From positions 21,564 through 85,563 of the forward strand of contig NZ_JAGHZV010000021.1 of the NCBI RefSeq assembly GCF_017745215.1: 64,000 bases of DNA, written 5' to 3'. This document shows positions 51,505-60,658 of this stretch, in pieces. Origin of the DNA: Sphingomonas sp. (GTDB lineage Bacteria; Pseudomonadota; Alphaproteobacteria; Sphingomonadales; Sphingomonadaceae). Every line of letters starts with the position of its first letter. The stretch's first letter is position 1. The notes beneath the pieces are model-generated. The model did not search any database. It had not been told where the DNA came from and saw only the letters and a list, made by a program, of their open reading frames with translations. The translations under genes and the position numbers were made by a program.

Positions 51505-52196
51505 GCGAAGCGGCGGGCCACGGGCTCGACGTCGTGCGCAACCCGCGTGCGCGACGGATGCGGCTGTCGGTGGATCCGCGCAGCGGCCGCGTCCGGCTGA
51601 CGCTGCCGCCGCGTGCGTCGCTGCGCCATGCGCTCGCCTGGGCGGAGGAGCAGCGCGAGTGGGTCGCACGCCAGCGCTCGAAGCTCCCTGAGGTCCGCCC
51701 GTTCGTGCCCGGCGCGCGCGTTCCCTGGGGCGACGGGGAGATCGAGATCGTCTGGCCGGCGGGCGTGGCACGCACGCCGCGGCTCGAGGGCGAGCGGCTG
51801 CTCTGCGGCGGCCCGCGCGAGGGGCTCGAGCGGCGCGTCGAGCGCTGGCTGAAGCGCGAGGCGCTGGCGCTGCTCAGCCGCGAGACTGCCGAATATGCCG
51901 CCAGGGCCGGGGTTAAGGTCGCGAGCGTGACGATCGGCGATCCGCGCGCGCGCTGGGGAAGCTGCGCCTCGTCGGGGGCGATCCGCTACAGCTGGCGGCT
52001 CGCGCTGGCGCCGGCCTTCGTGCGGCGCGCGACGGTGGCGCACGAAGTCGCGCACCGCGTCCATATGAACCATGGCCCGGCGTTCCACGCGCTGGTCGCG
52101 CAGCTGTTCGGCGCCGATCCCACGCCCGCGCGCGAATGGCTGCGGCGGCACGGCGCGCAGCTCCACTGGATCGGGCGCGGAGCCGCGGAGGCGTGA
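51501..52196 (+). CDS. SprT/YgjP-like metallopeptidase
   Basis: RARWGSCASSGAIRYSWRLALAPAFVRRATVAHEVAHRVHMNHGPAFHALV (HExxH variant HEVAH). Confidence 0.92.
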   Translation: MSEAAGHGLDVVRNPRARRMRLSVDPRSGRVRLTLPPRASLRHALAWAEEQREWVARQRSKLPEVRPFVPGARVPWGDGEIEIVWPAGVARTPRLEGERLLCGGPREGLERRVERWLKREALALLSRETAEYAARAGVKVASVTIGDPRARWGSCASSGAIRYSWRLALAPAFVRRATVAHEVAHRVHMNHGPAFHALVAQLFGADPTPAREWLRRHGAQLHWIGRGAAEA

Positions 52197-52780
52197 TCGC
52201 GCGCACCGGCCTCGGCCTGCGCGCGCAGAAGGGCGGGGCGGTGGCCGTGGCGGTGGTGCTCGAGGGGGGCAAGCCGCGAGTCGTGTCCTCGACGCTGCTC
52301 GCGACTCACGCCGAGGGCGACCGGCTGTCGCTCGAACCCTATCGCGTCGCGCACGGGCTCGGCCAGGGGCGCGCCGCCGAAGCCGCTGACGCCGTTGCCG
52401 AGGGCCGCGCGCGGCAGGACCGGCTGGCCGAGGCTGGATTACGAGCGATCGTCGACGGACCCTTCGTCGCGGCGCTGCTGGTCAATCGTGCCGGCTGGGT
52501 GACCAACCTCCTCGACTACAGCCTCGCCTGGCCCGACCATGTCCCCGTCGCCGAAGGGCTGGCGGTGCGCGAGGCGCTGCGGACCGGGCTGCGCGCGTGC
52601 GGCGTCGAGACGCTCGAGCTCGACGAGAAGTCGCTCCCCGAGCGCGCCGCCGAGAGGCTCGGGCTGGCTTCCGCCGAGATCGACGCGCGGCTCAAGGCGC
52701 TGGGCAAGGCCGTCGGCGGGCCGTGGCGCAAGGAACAGAAGCTCGCCTGCCTCGCCGGCTGGATCGCCGCGCTCGGCTGA
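52193..52780 (+). CDS. Uncharacterized protein, possible RNase H-like fold
   Basis: GTG start overlapping the upstream stop; GLGLRAQKGGAVAVAVVLEGGKPRVVSSTLLATH alternating hydrophobic strands. Confidence 0.7.
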   Translation: MIARTGLGLRAQKGGAVAVAVVLEGGKPRVVSSTLLATHAEGDRLSLEPYRVAHGLGQGRAAEAADAVAEGRARQDRLAEAGLRAIVDGPFVAALLVNRAGWVTNLLDYSLAWPDHVPVAEGLAVREALRTGLRACGVETLELDEKSLPERAAERLGLASAEIDARLKALGKAVGGPWRKEQKLACLAGWIAALG

Positions 52781-52846
52781 AGCCGCGAGCTCGTCCTGCT
52801 GTGAACTTGGGCGTGTCATCAAATGTGAATGGGTGTCACGCCCTCA

Positions 52847-52934
52847 AACCGTCATCCCGGCGAAAGCCGGGACCCAGGGCCACGAGCGACGCACTTTGTA
52901 ACCCTGGGTCCCGGCTTTCGCCGGGATGACGGTT
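52847..52934. repeat. REP/BIME-type palindromic repeat
   Basis: Perfect 33-bp arms AACCGTCATCCCGGCGAAAGCCGGGACCCAGGG / CCCTGGGTCCCGGCTTTCGCCGGGATGACGGTT. Confidence 0.95.
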
Positions 52935-52969
52935 GGGGAGTGCCAATTCCCGACCGCAGGTGCGCGGGC

Positions 52970-55147
52970 CTATTCGCGATTGGGCCGGCGGTCCTCGGGG
53001 GTATCGCCGGACTGCTCGCGCGAGGGCGTGCGCGGCGCGGGGATCGGCGCGGGCTGCTGCTCGCGGTCGCGGCGGCGCTCGCGTCGGGAATCGCCGTTCT
53101 CGTCGCGGTTGTTCGCGCGCGGATCGGTGTCCGAGCCGCCGCCGGTCATCCGGTCGATCCAGTCCTCGTCGAGCTGGCTGCCCGGGCCGGCGTCCTGCCC
53201 CTGGCCGCGGCTGCCGTCGCGCGCGCTGTCGTCGGGGTTCACCGGCATGCCGTCGTCGTCGACGAAGGCGCCGTTGTCGGGGGCGCCGAGATAGTCTTCC
53301 TCGTTGCCGAAGTCCTCGGGCGGGGTGACTTCGGTCTCGAACTGCTCGACCGGCCGGCCGGCGACCGCGCGCGACATGAACGCCGAGAACGCGCGTGCCG
53401 GCGCCGTGCCGCCCTGGAGGCCGGGCACCACCTTGGCATCGTCGCGGCCCATCCACACGCCGGTGGTGAGCCCGCTCGAAAAGCCGATGAACCAGCCGTC
53501 CTTGTTCGAGGTGGTCGTGCCGGTCTTGCCCGCGACCGGGCGGCCGATCTGCGCCGCCTTGCCGGTGCCGGTCATCACCGCGGTCTGGAGCAGGTCGGTC
53601 ATCTGCGCGGCGACATGCTCGCCCACCAGCACGCGGCTGGTGTCGACTTCATGCTGGTAGATCACCGATCCGTTCGCGGTCACGCGCGTGATGGCGTAGG
53701 GCGTCACCTGCACGCCGCGCTGGCCGACCGAGGCGAAGGCGCGCGTCATGTCGATCAGGCGGACGTCGGAGGTGCCGAGCACCATCGCCGGGGTCGTGTC
53801 GATCTTGCTCGAGATGCCGAAGCGGCGCGCCATGTCCGCCACCGTGCCGAAGCCGACTTCCTGGCCCATCTTGGCCGCGATCGTGTTCACTGAATAAGCG
53901 AAGGCGTTGCGCAGCGTCATCTCGCCGCGGAACTGGCCCGAGCTGTTGCGCGGGCTCCAGCCGGCGATCGTCACCGGCTCGTCGACCACCATGTCGTCGG
54001 GATGGTGCCCCGCCTCGAGCGCGGCGAGATAGACGAACAGCTTCCACGACGAGCCCGGCTGGCGCTCGGCCTGGGTCGCGCGGTTGTAGATCGATTCGAC
54101 ATAGTCGGTGCCGCCCACCATCGCGCGCACCGCGCCATCGCGGTCGAGGCTCACCAGCGCGCCTTGGGCGTTCTTGGGCGCCATCGTGCGGATCGCGTCG
54201 TTGGCGGCGCGCTGCATGTTGGGATCGAGCGTGGTCCACACCTCGAGCGGCGCTTCGGTCTCGTCGATCAGCACTTCGAGCTGCGGCAGCGCCCAGTCGG
54301 TGAAGTAGCGCGCGCTGTTCTGCCCCGCCTCGCGCGCGAGCTTGAGGCCCTGCGGATTGGCGCTGGCGGCTTCGGCAGGCGTGATCACGCCCTGTTCCTG
54401 CATCACCTGCAGCACCACGCCGGCGCGGCCCTTGGCGGCTTCCTCGTCGGCGGTCGGCGAATAATGCGACGGCGCGCGGACGAGGCCGGCGATCACCGCG
54501 GCCTCGGAGAGCGTCAGGCTGGTCGCGGCATGGCCGAAGAACTTGCGGCTCGCCGCGTCGATGCCATAGGCGCCGCCGCCGAAATAGACCTTGTTGAGGT
54601 AGAGCTCGAGGATCTGCTGCTTGGTGAACTTGCGCTCCATCGCCAGCGCGATCACGGCCTCGCGAATCTTGCGGCCGATGTCGTATTTGTTCGACAGGAA
54701 GATCGTGCGCGCCACCTGCTGGGTGATCGTCGAGGCGCCCTGGACGCGGCGGTTCTCGCCGCGATGCTCGAAGGCGAGCCACAGGCCGCGCATCATGCCC
54801 CAGACGTCGACGCCCCAATGCGATTCGAAGCGCTTGTCCTCGATCGAGACCATCGCTTCCTTCATCACCTTGGGCACGTGGTCGTAGTCGATCCACTCGC
54901 CATAGCTCGGCCCCAGGGAGACGAGCACGGTGCCGTCCGAGGCGTGGACGCGAATCATCTGGCCGTTGGGCGAGGACTTCATCTCGTCGAAGCTCGGCAG
55001 CGTCGCGCGGGTCGAATAGACCGCGATCACGAGGACGATGAAGGCGAGCAGCCCGAGCGCGCCGATTCCGCCCGCGGTCCACAAGAGCCAGCGACGCCAC
55101 TTCGGCCAGGAGGGGAAGCGCGCGAGGAGGTTCGGTTTCGTGGCCAT
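52970..55147 (-). CDS. Penicillin-binding protein 1A family (transglycosylase/transpeptidase)
   Basis: AMVSIEDKRFESHWGVDVWGMMRG; GASTITQQVARTIFLSN; QPGSSWKLFVYLAALEAG; VAGKTGTTTSNKDGWFIGFSSG. Confidence 0.97.
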   Translation of the reverse strand: MATKPNLLARFPSWPKWRRWLLWTAGGIGALGLLAFIVLVIAVYSTRATLPSFDEMKSSPNGQMIRVHASDGTVLVSLGPSYGEWIDYDHVPKVMKEAMVSIEDKRFESHWGVDVWGMMRGLWLAFEHRGENRRVQGASTITQQVARTIFLSNKYDIGRKIREAVIALAMERKFTKQQILELYLNKVYFGGGAYGIDAASRKFFGHAATSLTLSEAAVIAGLVRAPSHYSPTADEEAAKGRAGVVLQVMQEQGVITPAEAASANPQGLKLAREAGQNSARYFTDWALPQLEVLIDETEAPLEVWTTLDPNMQRAANDAIRTMAPKNAQGALVSLDRDGAVRAMVGGTDYVESIYNRATQAERQPGSSWKLFVYLAALEAGHHPDDMVVDEPVTIAGWSPRNSSGQFRGEMTLRNAFAYSVNTIAAKMGQEVGFGTVADMARRFGISSKIDTTPAMVLGTSDVRLIDMTRAFASVGQRGVQVTPYAITRVTANGSVIYQHEVDTSRVLVGEHVAAQMTDLLQTAVMTGTGKAAQIGRPVAGKTGTTTSNKDGWFIGFSSGLTTGVWMGRDDAKVVPGLQGGTAPARAFSAFMSRAVAGRPVEQFETEVTPPEDFGNEEDYLGAPDNGAFVDDDGMPVNPDDSARDGSRGQGQDAGPGSQLDEDWIDRMTGGGSDTDPRANNRDENGDSRRERRRDREQQPAPIPAPRTPSREQSGDTPEDRRPNRE

Positions 55148-55191
55148 GCGGGACGAGTGAACTAAGCCCTTATCGGGCGGCGCTCAAGCCG

Positions 55192-55632
55192 TCACGCGCC
55201 GCCGGTTTCGCCGTCGCTCTTGCCGGCTGTCCCGTTAGCGCCGCGTGAACGGAAATCGAGGCTCACCGAGTTCATGCAATAGCGCAGCCCGGTGGGGGGC
55301 GGACCATCGGGGAAGACGTGCCCCAGATGCCCGTCGCAGCGCGCGCAGCGCACCTCGACGCGGTGCATGCCGTGCGTGCCGTCCTCGTGCGCGGTGACGT
55401 GGTCGGGGTCGATCGGCCGGGTGAAGCTCGGCCAGCCCGACCCCGAATCATATTTGTCGTCGCTGTCGAACAGCTCGAGTGCGCAGCCGGCGCAGCGATA
55501 GATGCCGTCGGCCTTGTTGTTGTTGTAGCGGCCGGAGAAGGCGCGTTCGGTGCCGGCTTCGCGCAGCACGTGGAACTGCTCGGGCGTGAGTCGCTTGCGC
55601 CACTCGGCCTCGGATAGATTGAGGTGCTCCAT
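55192..55632 (-). CDS. msrB: Peptide-methionine (R)-S-oxide reductase
   Basis: [64 protein letters not shown]. Confidence 0.97.
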   Translation of the reverse strand: MEHLNLSEAEWRKRLTPEQFHVLREAGTERAFSGRYNNNKADGIYRCAGCALELFDSDDKYDSGSGWPSFTRPIDPDHVTAHEDGTHGMHRVEVRCARCDGHLGHVFPDGPPPTGLRYCMNSVSLDFRSRGANGTAGKSDGETGGA

Positions 55633-55758
55633 TGCCCGGACATGTGTTGATGCGGAAGGCCGCCGTCAATTGCCGAGTTCGGAATCGAGTCCGAATCGGC
55701 GCGCGGCGTTGCATTGCGCCCACAAGGTCCTAAGCGGGCTCGGCATGCGGAGCACCTC

Positions 55759-57063
55759 ATGAGCCGGGTCCGGATCGACCGGACCTTCGCGCTGCTCTTC
55801 GTCGTGATGCTGGCGATCGCGGCGGGGAACAATGCGCTGCAATCGGTGCTGCCCGCGCTCGGCCGGTCGCTGGGGGCGAGCGATTCGATGGTGGCGATGG
55901 CCTTTTCGGTCTCGGCGCTGCTCTGGATGGTCGCCGCGCCCTATTGGGCGAATCGCTCCGAGCGGCAGGGGCGGCGCGCGATGGTGCTCGTCGGCGTCGC
56001 AGGATTCACCGTGTCGCAGGCGCTGTGCGGGGTGTTCCTCGTGCTCGGGATCAACGGCTGGCTCTCGCCGATCGCGACCTTTGTCGCCTTCATCCTCGGG
56101 CGGATGCTCTACGGCGGCTTCGGCTCGGCCGCGCCGCCGGCGGTGCAGGCGCTCGCGGCCGGGCGTACCAGCCGAGAGGAGCGGACCCGCGCGCTCACCC
56201 TGCTCGCCTCGGCTTTCGGGCTCGGCACGATCCTCGGGCCGGCGCTCGCGCCCTATCTGGTGCTCGGCCATCTCGGCGACCTCAAGCTGGGACTCGCCGG
56301 CCCCGCCTTCGCGTTCAGCGCGGCGGGTGCGGTGCTGTGGGTCGCGGTCGCGCGCTGGCTGCCGCGCGAGGAGGGCTCGGCGCATGGCGCGGCGGTCTCC
56401 TACCCGACGATCGGCGGCCAGGGCACCGGCGCGAGCGTGATCGCCGCCACGGCCGAGCGGGGCGAGCGCGTCGGCTATCTCGATCCGCGGGTGCGCGGCT
56501 GGATGATCGTCGGCTTCGTGATGGGCCATGCCCAGGTGATGGCTGGCCAGGCGATCGGCTTCCTGCTGATCGACCGGATGCACTTGCCCCCTATCGAGGC
56601 GATCCAGCCGACGGGCCTGGTGCTGATGATGGGCGCGGGTGCCTCGCTGCTCGCGCAATGGGGGCTGATCCCGCTGCTCGACCTCAAGCCGCGCCAGCTG
56701 GTGCTGTCGGGACTCGCGCTGTCGGCATTCGGCTGCGTGCTCACCGGCAGCGCGACGGGGCTCTACGGGATCGCGATCGGCTATGCGATCGCCTCGCTCG
56801 GCTTCGGCTTCGCGCGGCCGGGGTTCACGGCGGGCTCGTCGCTCGCGGTGGGGGCGGCGGCGCAAGGATCGGTGGCGGGCAAGGTCACGTCGGTCAACGG
56901 CGCCGTCTATGTCTTCGGGCCGTCGATCGGCATCGGCCTCTACGAGCTCTGGCGGCCGCTGCCTTACCTGACAGCGGCCGCCTGGCTCGTGATCCTCTGC
57001 GTCTATGCCTGGCTCAGCCTTCGCCCTTCGGACCGTGACCCCGGAGCATCCCCGGCGCAATGA
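55759..57063 (+). CDS. MFS transporter
   Basis: Multiple hydrophobic helices; VAAPYWANRSERQGRRAMVLVGVAGF; 3' end overlaps the next gene. Confidence 0.92.
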   Translation: MSRVRIDRTFALLFVVMLAIAAGNNALQSVLPALGRSLGASDSMVAMAFSVSALLWMVAAPYWANRSERQGRRAMVLVGVAGFTVSQALCGVFLVLGINGWLSPIATFVAFILGRMLYGGFGSAAPPAVQALAAGRTSREERTRALTLLASAFGLGTILGPALAPYLVLGHLGDLKLGLAGPAFAFSAAGAVLWVAVARWLPREEGSAHGAAVSYPTIGGQGTGASVIAATAERGERVGYLDPRVRGWMIVGFVMGHAQVMAGQAIGFLLIDRMHLPPIEAIQPTGLVLMMGAGASLLAQWGLIPLLDLKPRQLVLSGLALSAFGCVLTGSATGLYGIAIGYAIASLGFGFARPGFTAGSSLAVGAAAQGSVAGKVTSVNGAVYVFGPSIGIGLYELWRPLPYLTAAAWLVILCVYAWLSLRPSDRDPGASPAQ

Positions 57064-59308
57064 AGCCGATCGGCTGGATCGCCATCGCGTCCTGCTTCAG
57101 CCGGCCCGACATGTCCTCATATTCGCGTTCCATCTCCTCGGTGACCGTCGCGCGCGAATCGGCGAGCGCGGCCTCGAAATTGGCCATCGTCACTTCGCGC
57201 GCCTGAAGCGATTCGCGCAGCGCGATGAGCCCGGCGCGGCGGACGACGTCCTCGAGGTCGGCGCCGGTGAAGCGCTCGGCCCTGGTGGCGATCGAATCGA
57301 GGTCGACATCGCTCGCGAGCGGCATCTTCGCGGTCTGGATCCGCAGGATGCGCGCGCGTCCCTCGCGATCGGGCACGCCGACGTAGATCAGCTCGTCGAA
57401 CCGGCCCGGGCGGAGCAGTGCGGGGTCGACCAGGTTGGGCCGGTTGGTCGCGCCGATCACCACCACCGACTGGAGCTCCTCGAGCCCGTCCATCTCGGCG
57501 AGGATCGTGTTGACCACGCGCTCGGTGACTTGGGGCTCGCCCATGCCGCCGCCGCGCGCCGGCACGAGGCTGTCGATCTCGTCGATGAAGATCACGCACG
57601 GCGCGACCTGGCGGGCGCGGGCGAACAGCCGCGAGATCTGCTGCTCGCTCTCGCCATACCATTTGGAGAGCAGGTCGCTCGACTTGGTGGCGATGAAGTT
57701 CGCTTCCGATTCGCGCGCGACCGCCTTGGCGAGCAGCGTCTTGCCGGTGCCCGGCGGGCCATAGAGCAGGAAGCCCTTGGCCGGGCGGATGCCGAGCCGG
57801 CGGAACGCGTCGGGATCCTTGAGGGGCAGCTCGACGCCTTCCTTCAGCCGGATCTGCGCATCGTCGAGCCCGCCGACGTCGTCCCAATGGACCGTCGGCT
57901 TCTCGACCATCACTTCGCGCATTGCCGAAGGCTGGACGCGCTTCAGCGCCTCGAGGAAGTCGTCGCGCGTCACCGAGAGCGTGTCGAGCACTTCGGCCGG
58001 GATCGTCCCGTCCGAAAGGTCGAGCCTGGGCATGATCCGCCGCACCGCTTCGATCGCAGCCTCGCGGGTGAGCGCCGCCAGGTCGGCGCCGACGAAGCCG
58101 AAGGTGGTGCGGGCGAGCTCGGCGAGGTCAACGCCCTCGGCGAGCGGCATGCCGCGAGTGTGGATGCCCAGGATCTCGCGGCGGCCGCGATCGTCGGGCA
58201 CGCCGACCACGATCTCGCGGTCGAACCGGCCCGGCCGGCGCAGCGCCTCGTCGATCGCGTCGGGCCGGTTGGTCGCGGCGATGACGACGACGTTGGCGCG
58301 CGCCTCCAGCCCGTCCATCAGCGTGAGCAGCTGCGCGACGAGGCGCTTCTCGGCCTCGCCCGAGACCTGGCCGCGCTTGGGCGCGATCGAATCGATCTCG
58401 TCGATGAACACGATCGAGGGCGCGGTCTTGGCCGCCTCGGCGAACACGTCGCGCAGCCGCTTCTCCGATTCGCCATAGGCCGAGCCCATGATCTCCGGGC
58501 CGTTGATCAGCAGGAAGTTGGCGTCGCTCTCGTTGGCGACGGCGCGGGCGAGCCGGGTCTTGCCGGTGCCGGGCGGGCCGTGGAGCATCACGCCCTTGGG
58601 CGGATCGACGCCGAGGCGCTGGAACAGCTCGGGATAGCGCAGCGGCAGCTCGACCATCTCGCGGAGCTGGTCGATGGTGCCGGCCATGCCGCCGATGTCG
58701 TCATAGGTGACGTCGGCGCGGCGGCTTTCCTGCGCTTCCTCATATTCGGGACGCAGCTCGATCTCGGTGTTCTCGTCGATATGGACGATTCCCTTGGGCG
58801 TCGCCGAGATCACCGCGAGGCGGATCTCCTGCAGCGCATAGGCCGGCGCGCGGAGGTGCTGCGCGACCTGCGGCGGCATGTCCGAGACGCGGCCATGGCC
58901 GACGGTGGCGATCGTGTCGCCCTGCGCCACCGGCCGGCCGAAGAAGATGCGCTTGAGCGCCTGCGCCGAGCCCTGGAGGCGGAGGTTGGCCTGCGCCGGC
59001 GCGAGCACCACGCGAGTCGCGGGCTTCGATTGCGCCTTGCGCACTTCGACGAAGTCGCCCGCGCCGATCCCGGCGTTGGCGCGCTGGAGCCCGTCGATGC
59101 GGATCACCTCGAGGCCCTCGTCCTCGGAATAGGGCAGCACCGCGAGCGCGGGCGTCGTGCGCTTGCCGGAAATCTCGATTGCGTCGCCCTCGGTAATGCC
59201 CAGCGCGGCCATCGCGGCGCGCGGGATGTGCGCGAGCCCGCGTCCGCTGTCCTCAGGTCGTGCGTTCGCCACCTGTAGCCGGCGAACCACGCGTTCCTCG
59301 TCTGCCAT
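57014..59308 (-). CDS. CDC48/VCP family AAA+ ATPase (two AAA domains plus N-domain)
   Basis: GVMLHGPPGTGKTRLARAVANESDANF and GFLLYGPPGTGKTLLAKAVARESEANF; DDIGGMAGTIDQLREMVELPLRYPELF. Confidence 0.96.
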   Translation of the reverse strand: MADEERVVRRLQVANARPEDSGRGLAHIPRAAMAALGITEGDAIEISGKRTTPALAVLPYSEDEGLEVIRIDGLQRANAGIGAGDFVEVRKAQSKPATRVVLAPAQANLRLQGSAQALKRIFFGRPVAQGDTIATVGHGRVSDMPPQVAQHLRAPAYALQEIRLAVISATPKGIVHIDENTEIELRPEYEEAQESRRADVTYDDIGGMAGTIDQLREMVELPLRYPELFQRLGVDPPKGVMLHGPPGTGKTRLARAVANESDANFLLINGPEIMGSAYGESEKRLRDVFAEAAKTAPSIVFIDEIDSIAPKRGQVSGEAEKRLVAQLLTLMDGLEARANVVVIAATNRPDAIDEALRRPGRFDREIVVGVPDDRGRREILGIHTRGMPLAEGVDLAELARTTFGFVGADLAALTREAAIEAVRRIMPRLDLSDGTIPAEVLDTLSVTRDDFLEALKRVQPSAMREVMVEKPTVHWDDVGGLDDAQIRLKEGVELPLKDPDAFRRLGIRPAKGFLLYGPPGTGKTLLAKAVARESEANFIATKSSDLLSKWYGESEQQISRLFARARQVAPCVIFIDEIDSLVPARGGGMGEPQVTERVVNTILAEMDGLEELQSVVVIGATNRPNLVDPALLRPGRFDELIYVGVPDREGRARILRIQTAKMPLASDVDLDSIATRAERFTGADLEDVVRRAGLIALRESLQAREVTMANFEAALADSRATVTEEMEREYEDMSGRLKQDAMAIQPIGFIAPGMLRGHGPKGEG

Positions 59309-59410
59309 TTCTGCTCTCTCCTGGGGCACCCGAAAGCGCGCAACATAGGGAGGCGGTTCCGGCTCTGCGAGGGGACTAGCCGAAAGGATGGGCGCAACCC
59401 CGCGCGGACC

Positions 59411-59438
59411 AAAAAAAAGGCCGAGCAGATGCCCGGCC
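59411..59438 (-). terminator. Rho-independent terminator (minus strand)
   Basis: GGCCG...CGGCC followed by TTTTTTTT on the minus strand, about 100 bp before the CDC48 start codon. Confidence 0.8.
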
Positions 59439-59473
59439 GTGAAAGGTTTAGGAGAGGATGCCTGAAAGGCACG
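59411..59473 (-). ncRNA. Candidate compact small RNA with intrinsic terminator
   Basis: Minus strand: GTGCCTTTCAGGCATCCTCTCCTAAACCTTTCACGGCCGGGCATCTGCTCGGCCTTTTTTTT; 5' hairpin TGCCT/AGGCA, unpaired CCTCTCCTAAACC, terminator stem GGCCG/CGGCC plus 8 T; upstream TTGCAC and ATAA-type hexamers. Confidence 0.55.
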
Positions 59474-59650
59474 AGTTATGTGCAGTGCGGCGAGAATTTG
59501 TGCAAGTGCGAAATCATTTCGGTGTAATTGTCATACTTGCAATCGTATCGCTGCGGAACGATAAAGGGGAAATCAGGTGTATGGCGCGGCTCGGTTTGCG
59601 CAAATGCTCGATTCATGATTCTGACGCACCGCAACAACAATAGAGCGAGG

Positions 59651-60541
59651 ATGCGACGGCTTCCCCCCCTTACGGCGATCGAGGCGTTCGTGCAGGTGGC
59701 ACGGCTGGGCTCGATCAAGGCTGCCGCGGAAGAGCTGGCGCTCTCCTCGCCCGCGCTCAGCCGGCGCGTTCAGGCGCTCGAGCGCTTCATCGGCAAGCCG
59801 CTGTTCGAGCGCCGCCACCAGGCGCTCAAGCTCAATGACGACGGCGAGCGGCTGCTCGGGCTGATCGCGCCGGCGCTCGACAACATGACTGACGCGGTCG
59901 AGGCGATGACGAGCGGCGCCGAGCTGCTCCGCCTCCGCCTCGGCGTGCTTCCGCTGTTCGCCACGCAGCGGCTGATGCCGCACATGGCCGACCTCAAGCT
60001 CAAGCACCCCCAGCTCCACCTCGACGTCGACACTGCGGGCCACGGCGTCGCGCGGCTAGGCGACGGGCTCGACGCCGCGATCGTGATCGCGCGCGACATC
60101 GATCCCACGCTCTACGCGCGGCGGCTCGATCGCAACCGGGTGCACGTGATCGCGGCGCGCTCGCTGGTGGAGGGTCCCAATCCGGTGACGCGCCCCGAGC
60201 AGCTCGCGGGGCTGACCGCGCTGATCCACCGCGACATGCCCGACACCTTCACGGCCTGGCGTGCCGCGGCGGGCGTGCCCGAGGTCGAGCCGGCGGCGGT
60301 CGACCATTTCGATTCGGGCCAGCTGATGCTCGAGGCGGCGGCGCAGGGGCTCGGCGTCGCCTTCATGCTCGAATCGCACTTCGAAGCGGCGCGCGACCCG
60401 CGGCTGGTCCAGCTCTTCGACCTCACGGTCGACAGCCACTACAGCTATTGGTTCGTCTGCCGCCCGCGCGCGCTCGCGCAGCGCCCGGTGCGGCTGTTCC
60501 ACGACTGGCTGGTCGAGGCGCTGGGCGCGGAGCCGGATTAG
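59651..60541 (+). CDS. LysR family transcriptional regulator (GcvA-like)
   Basis: RRLPPLTAIEAFVQVARLGSIKAAAEELALSSPALSRRVQALERFIGKPLFERRHQALKL. Confidence 0.95.
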   Translation: MRRLPPLTAIEAFVQVARLGSIKAAAEELALSSPALSRRVQALERFIGKPLFERRHQALKLNDDGERLLGLIAPALDNMTDAVEAMTSGAELLRLRLGVLPLFATQRLMPHMADLKLKHPQLHLDVDTAGHGVARLGDGLDAAIVIARDIDPTLYARRLDRNRVHVIAARSLVEGPNPVTRPEQLAGLTALIHRDMPDTFTAWRAAAGVPEVEPAAVDHFDSGQLMLEAAAQGLGVAFMLESHFEAARDPRLVQLFDLTVDSHYSYWFVCRPRALAQRPVRLFHDWLVEALGAEPD

Positions 60542-60565
60542 CGCCTTCCGGCCGCCGAACAGCTC

Positions 60566-60647
60566 AACCGTCACTCCGGCGAAAGCCGGGACCCGGTCAC
60601 GAGCGACGTCCTGTGTGGCCCTGGGCTCCGGCTTTCGCCGGGGTGAC
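60566..60647. repeat. REP/BIME-type palindromic repeat (diverged copy)
   Basis: AACCGTCACTCCGGCGAAAGCCGGGACCC ... CCCTGGGCTCCGGCTTTCGCCGGGGTGAC. Confidence 0.88.
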
Positions 60648-60658
60648 GAGCAGACAGC

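Noticed and set aside
57005-59278. 757-aa plus-strand ORF
   Set aside because: Shadow frame of the CDC48-family gene
59458-59643. 61-aa plus-strand ORF preceded by AGGAGAGG
   Set aside because: Shine-Dalgarno-like sequence abuts the ATG with no spacing, there is no domain, and the same bases are better explained as the C-rich loop of a minus-strand sRNA
26598-60647. CRISPR array from the repeated CCCGGCGAAAGCCGGG units
   Set aside because: Copies are dispersed over tens of kb as inverted pairs, not tandem repeats with uniform spacers; no cas genes
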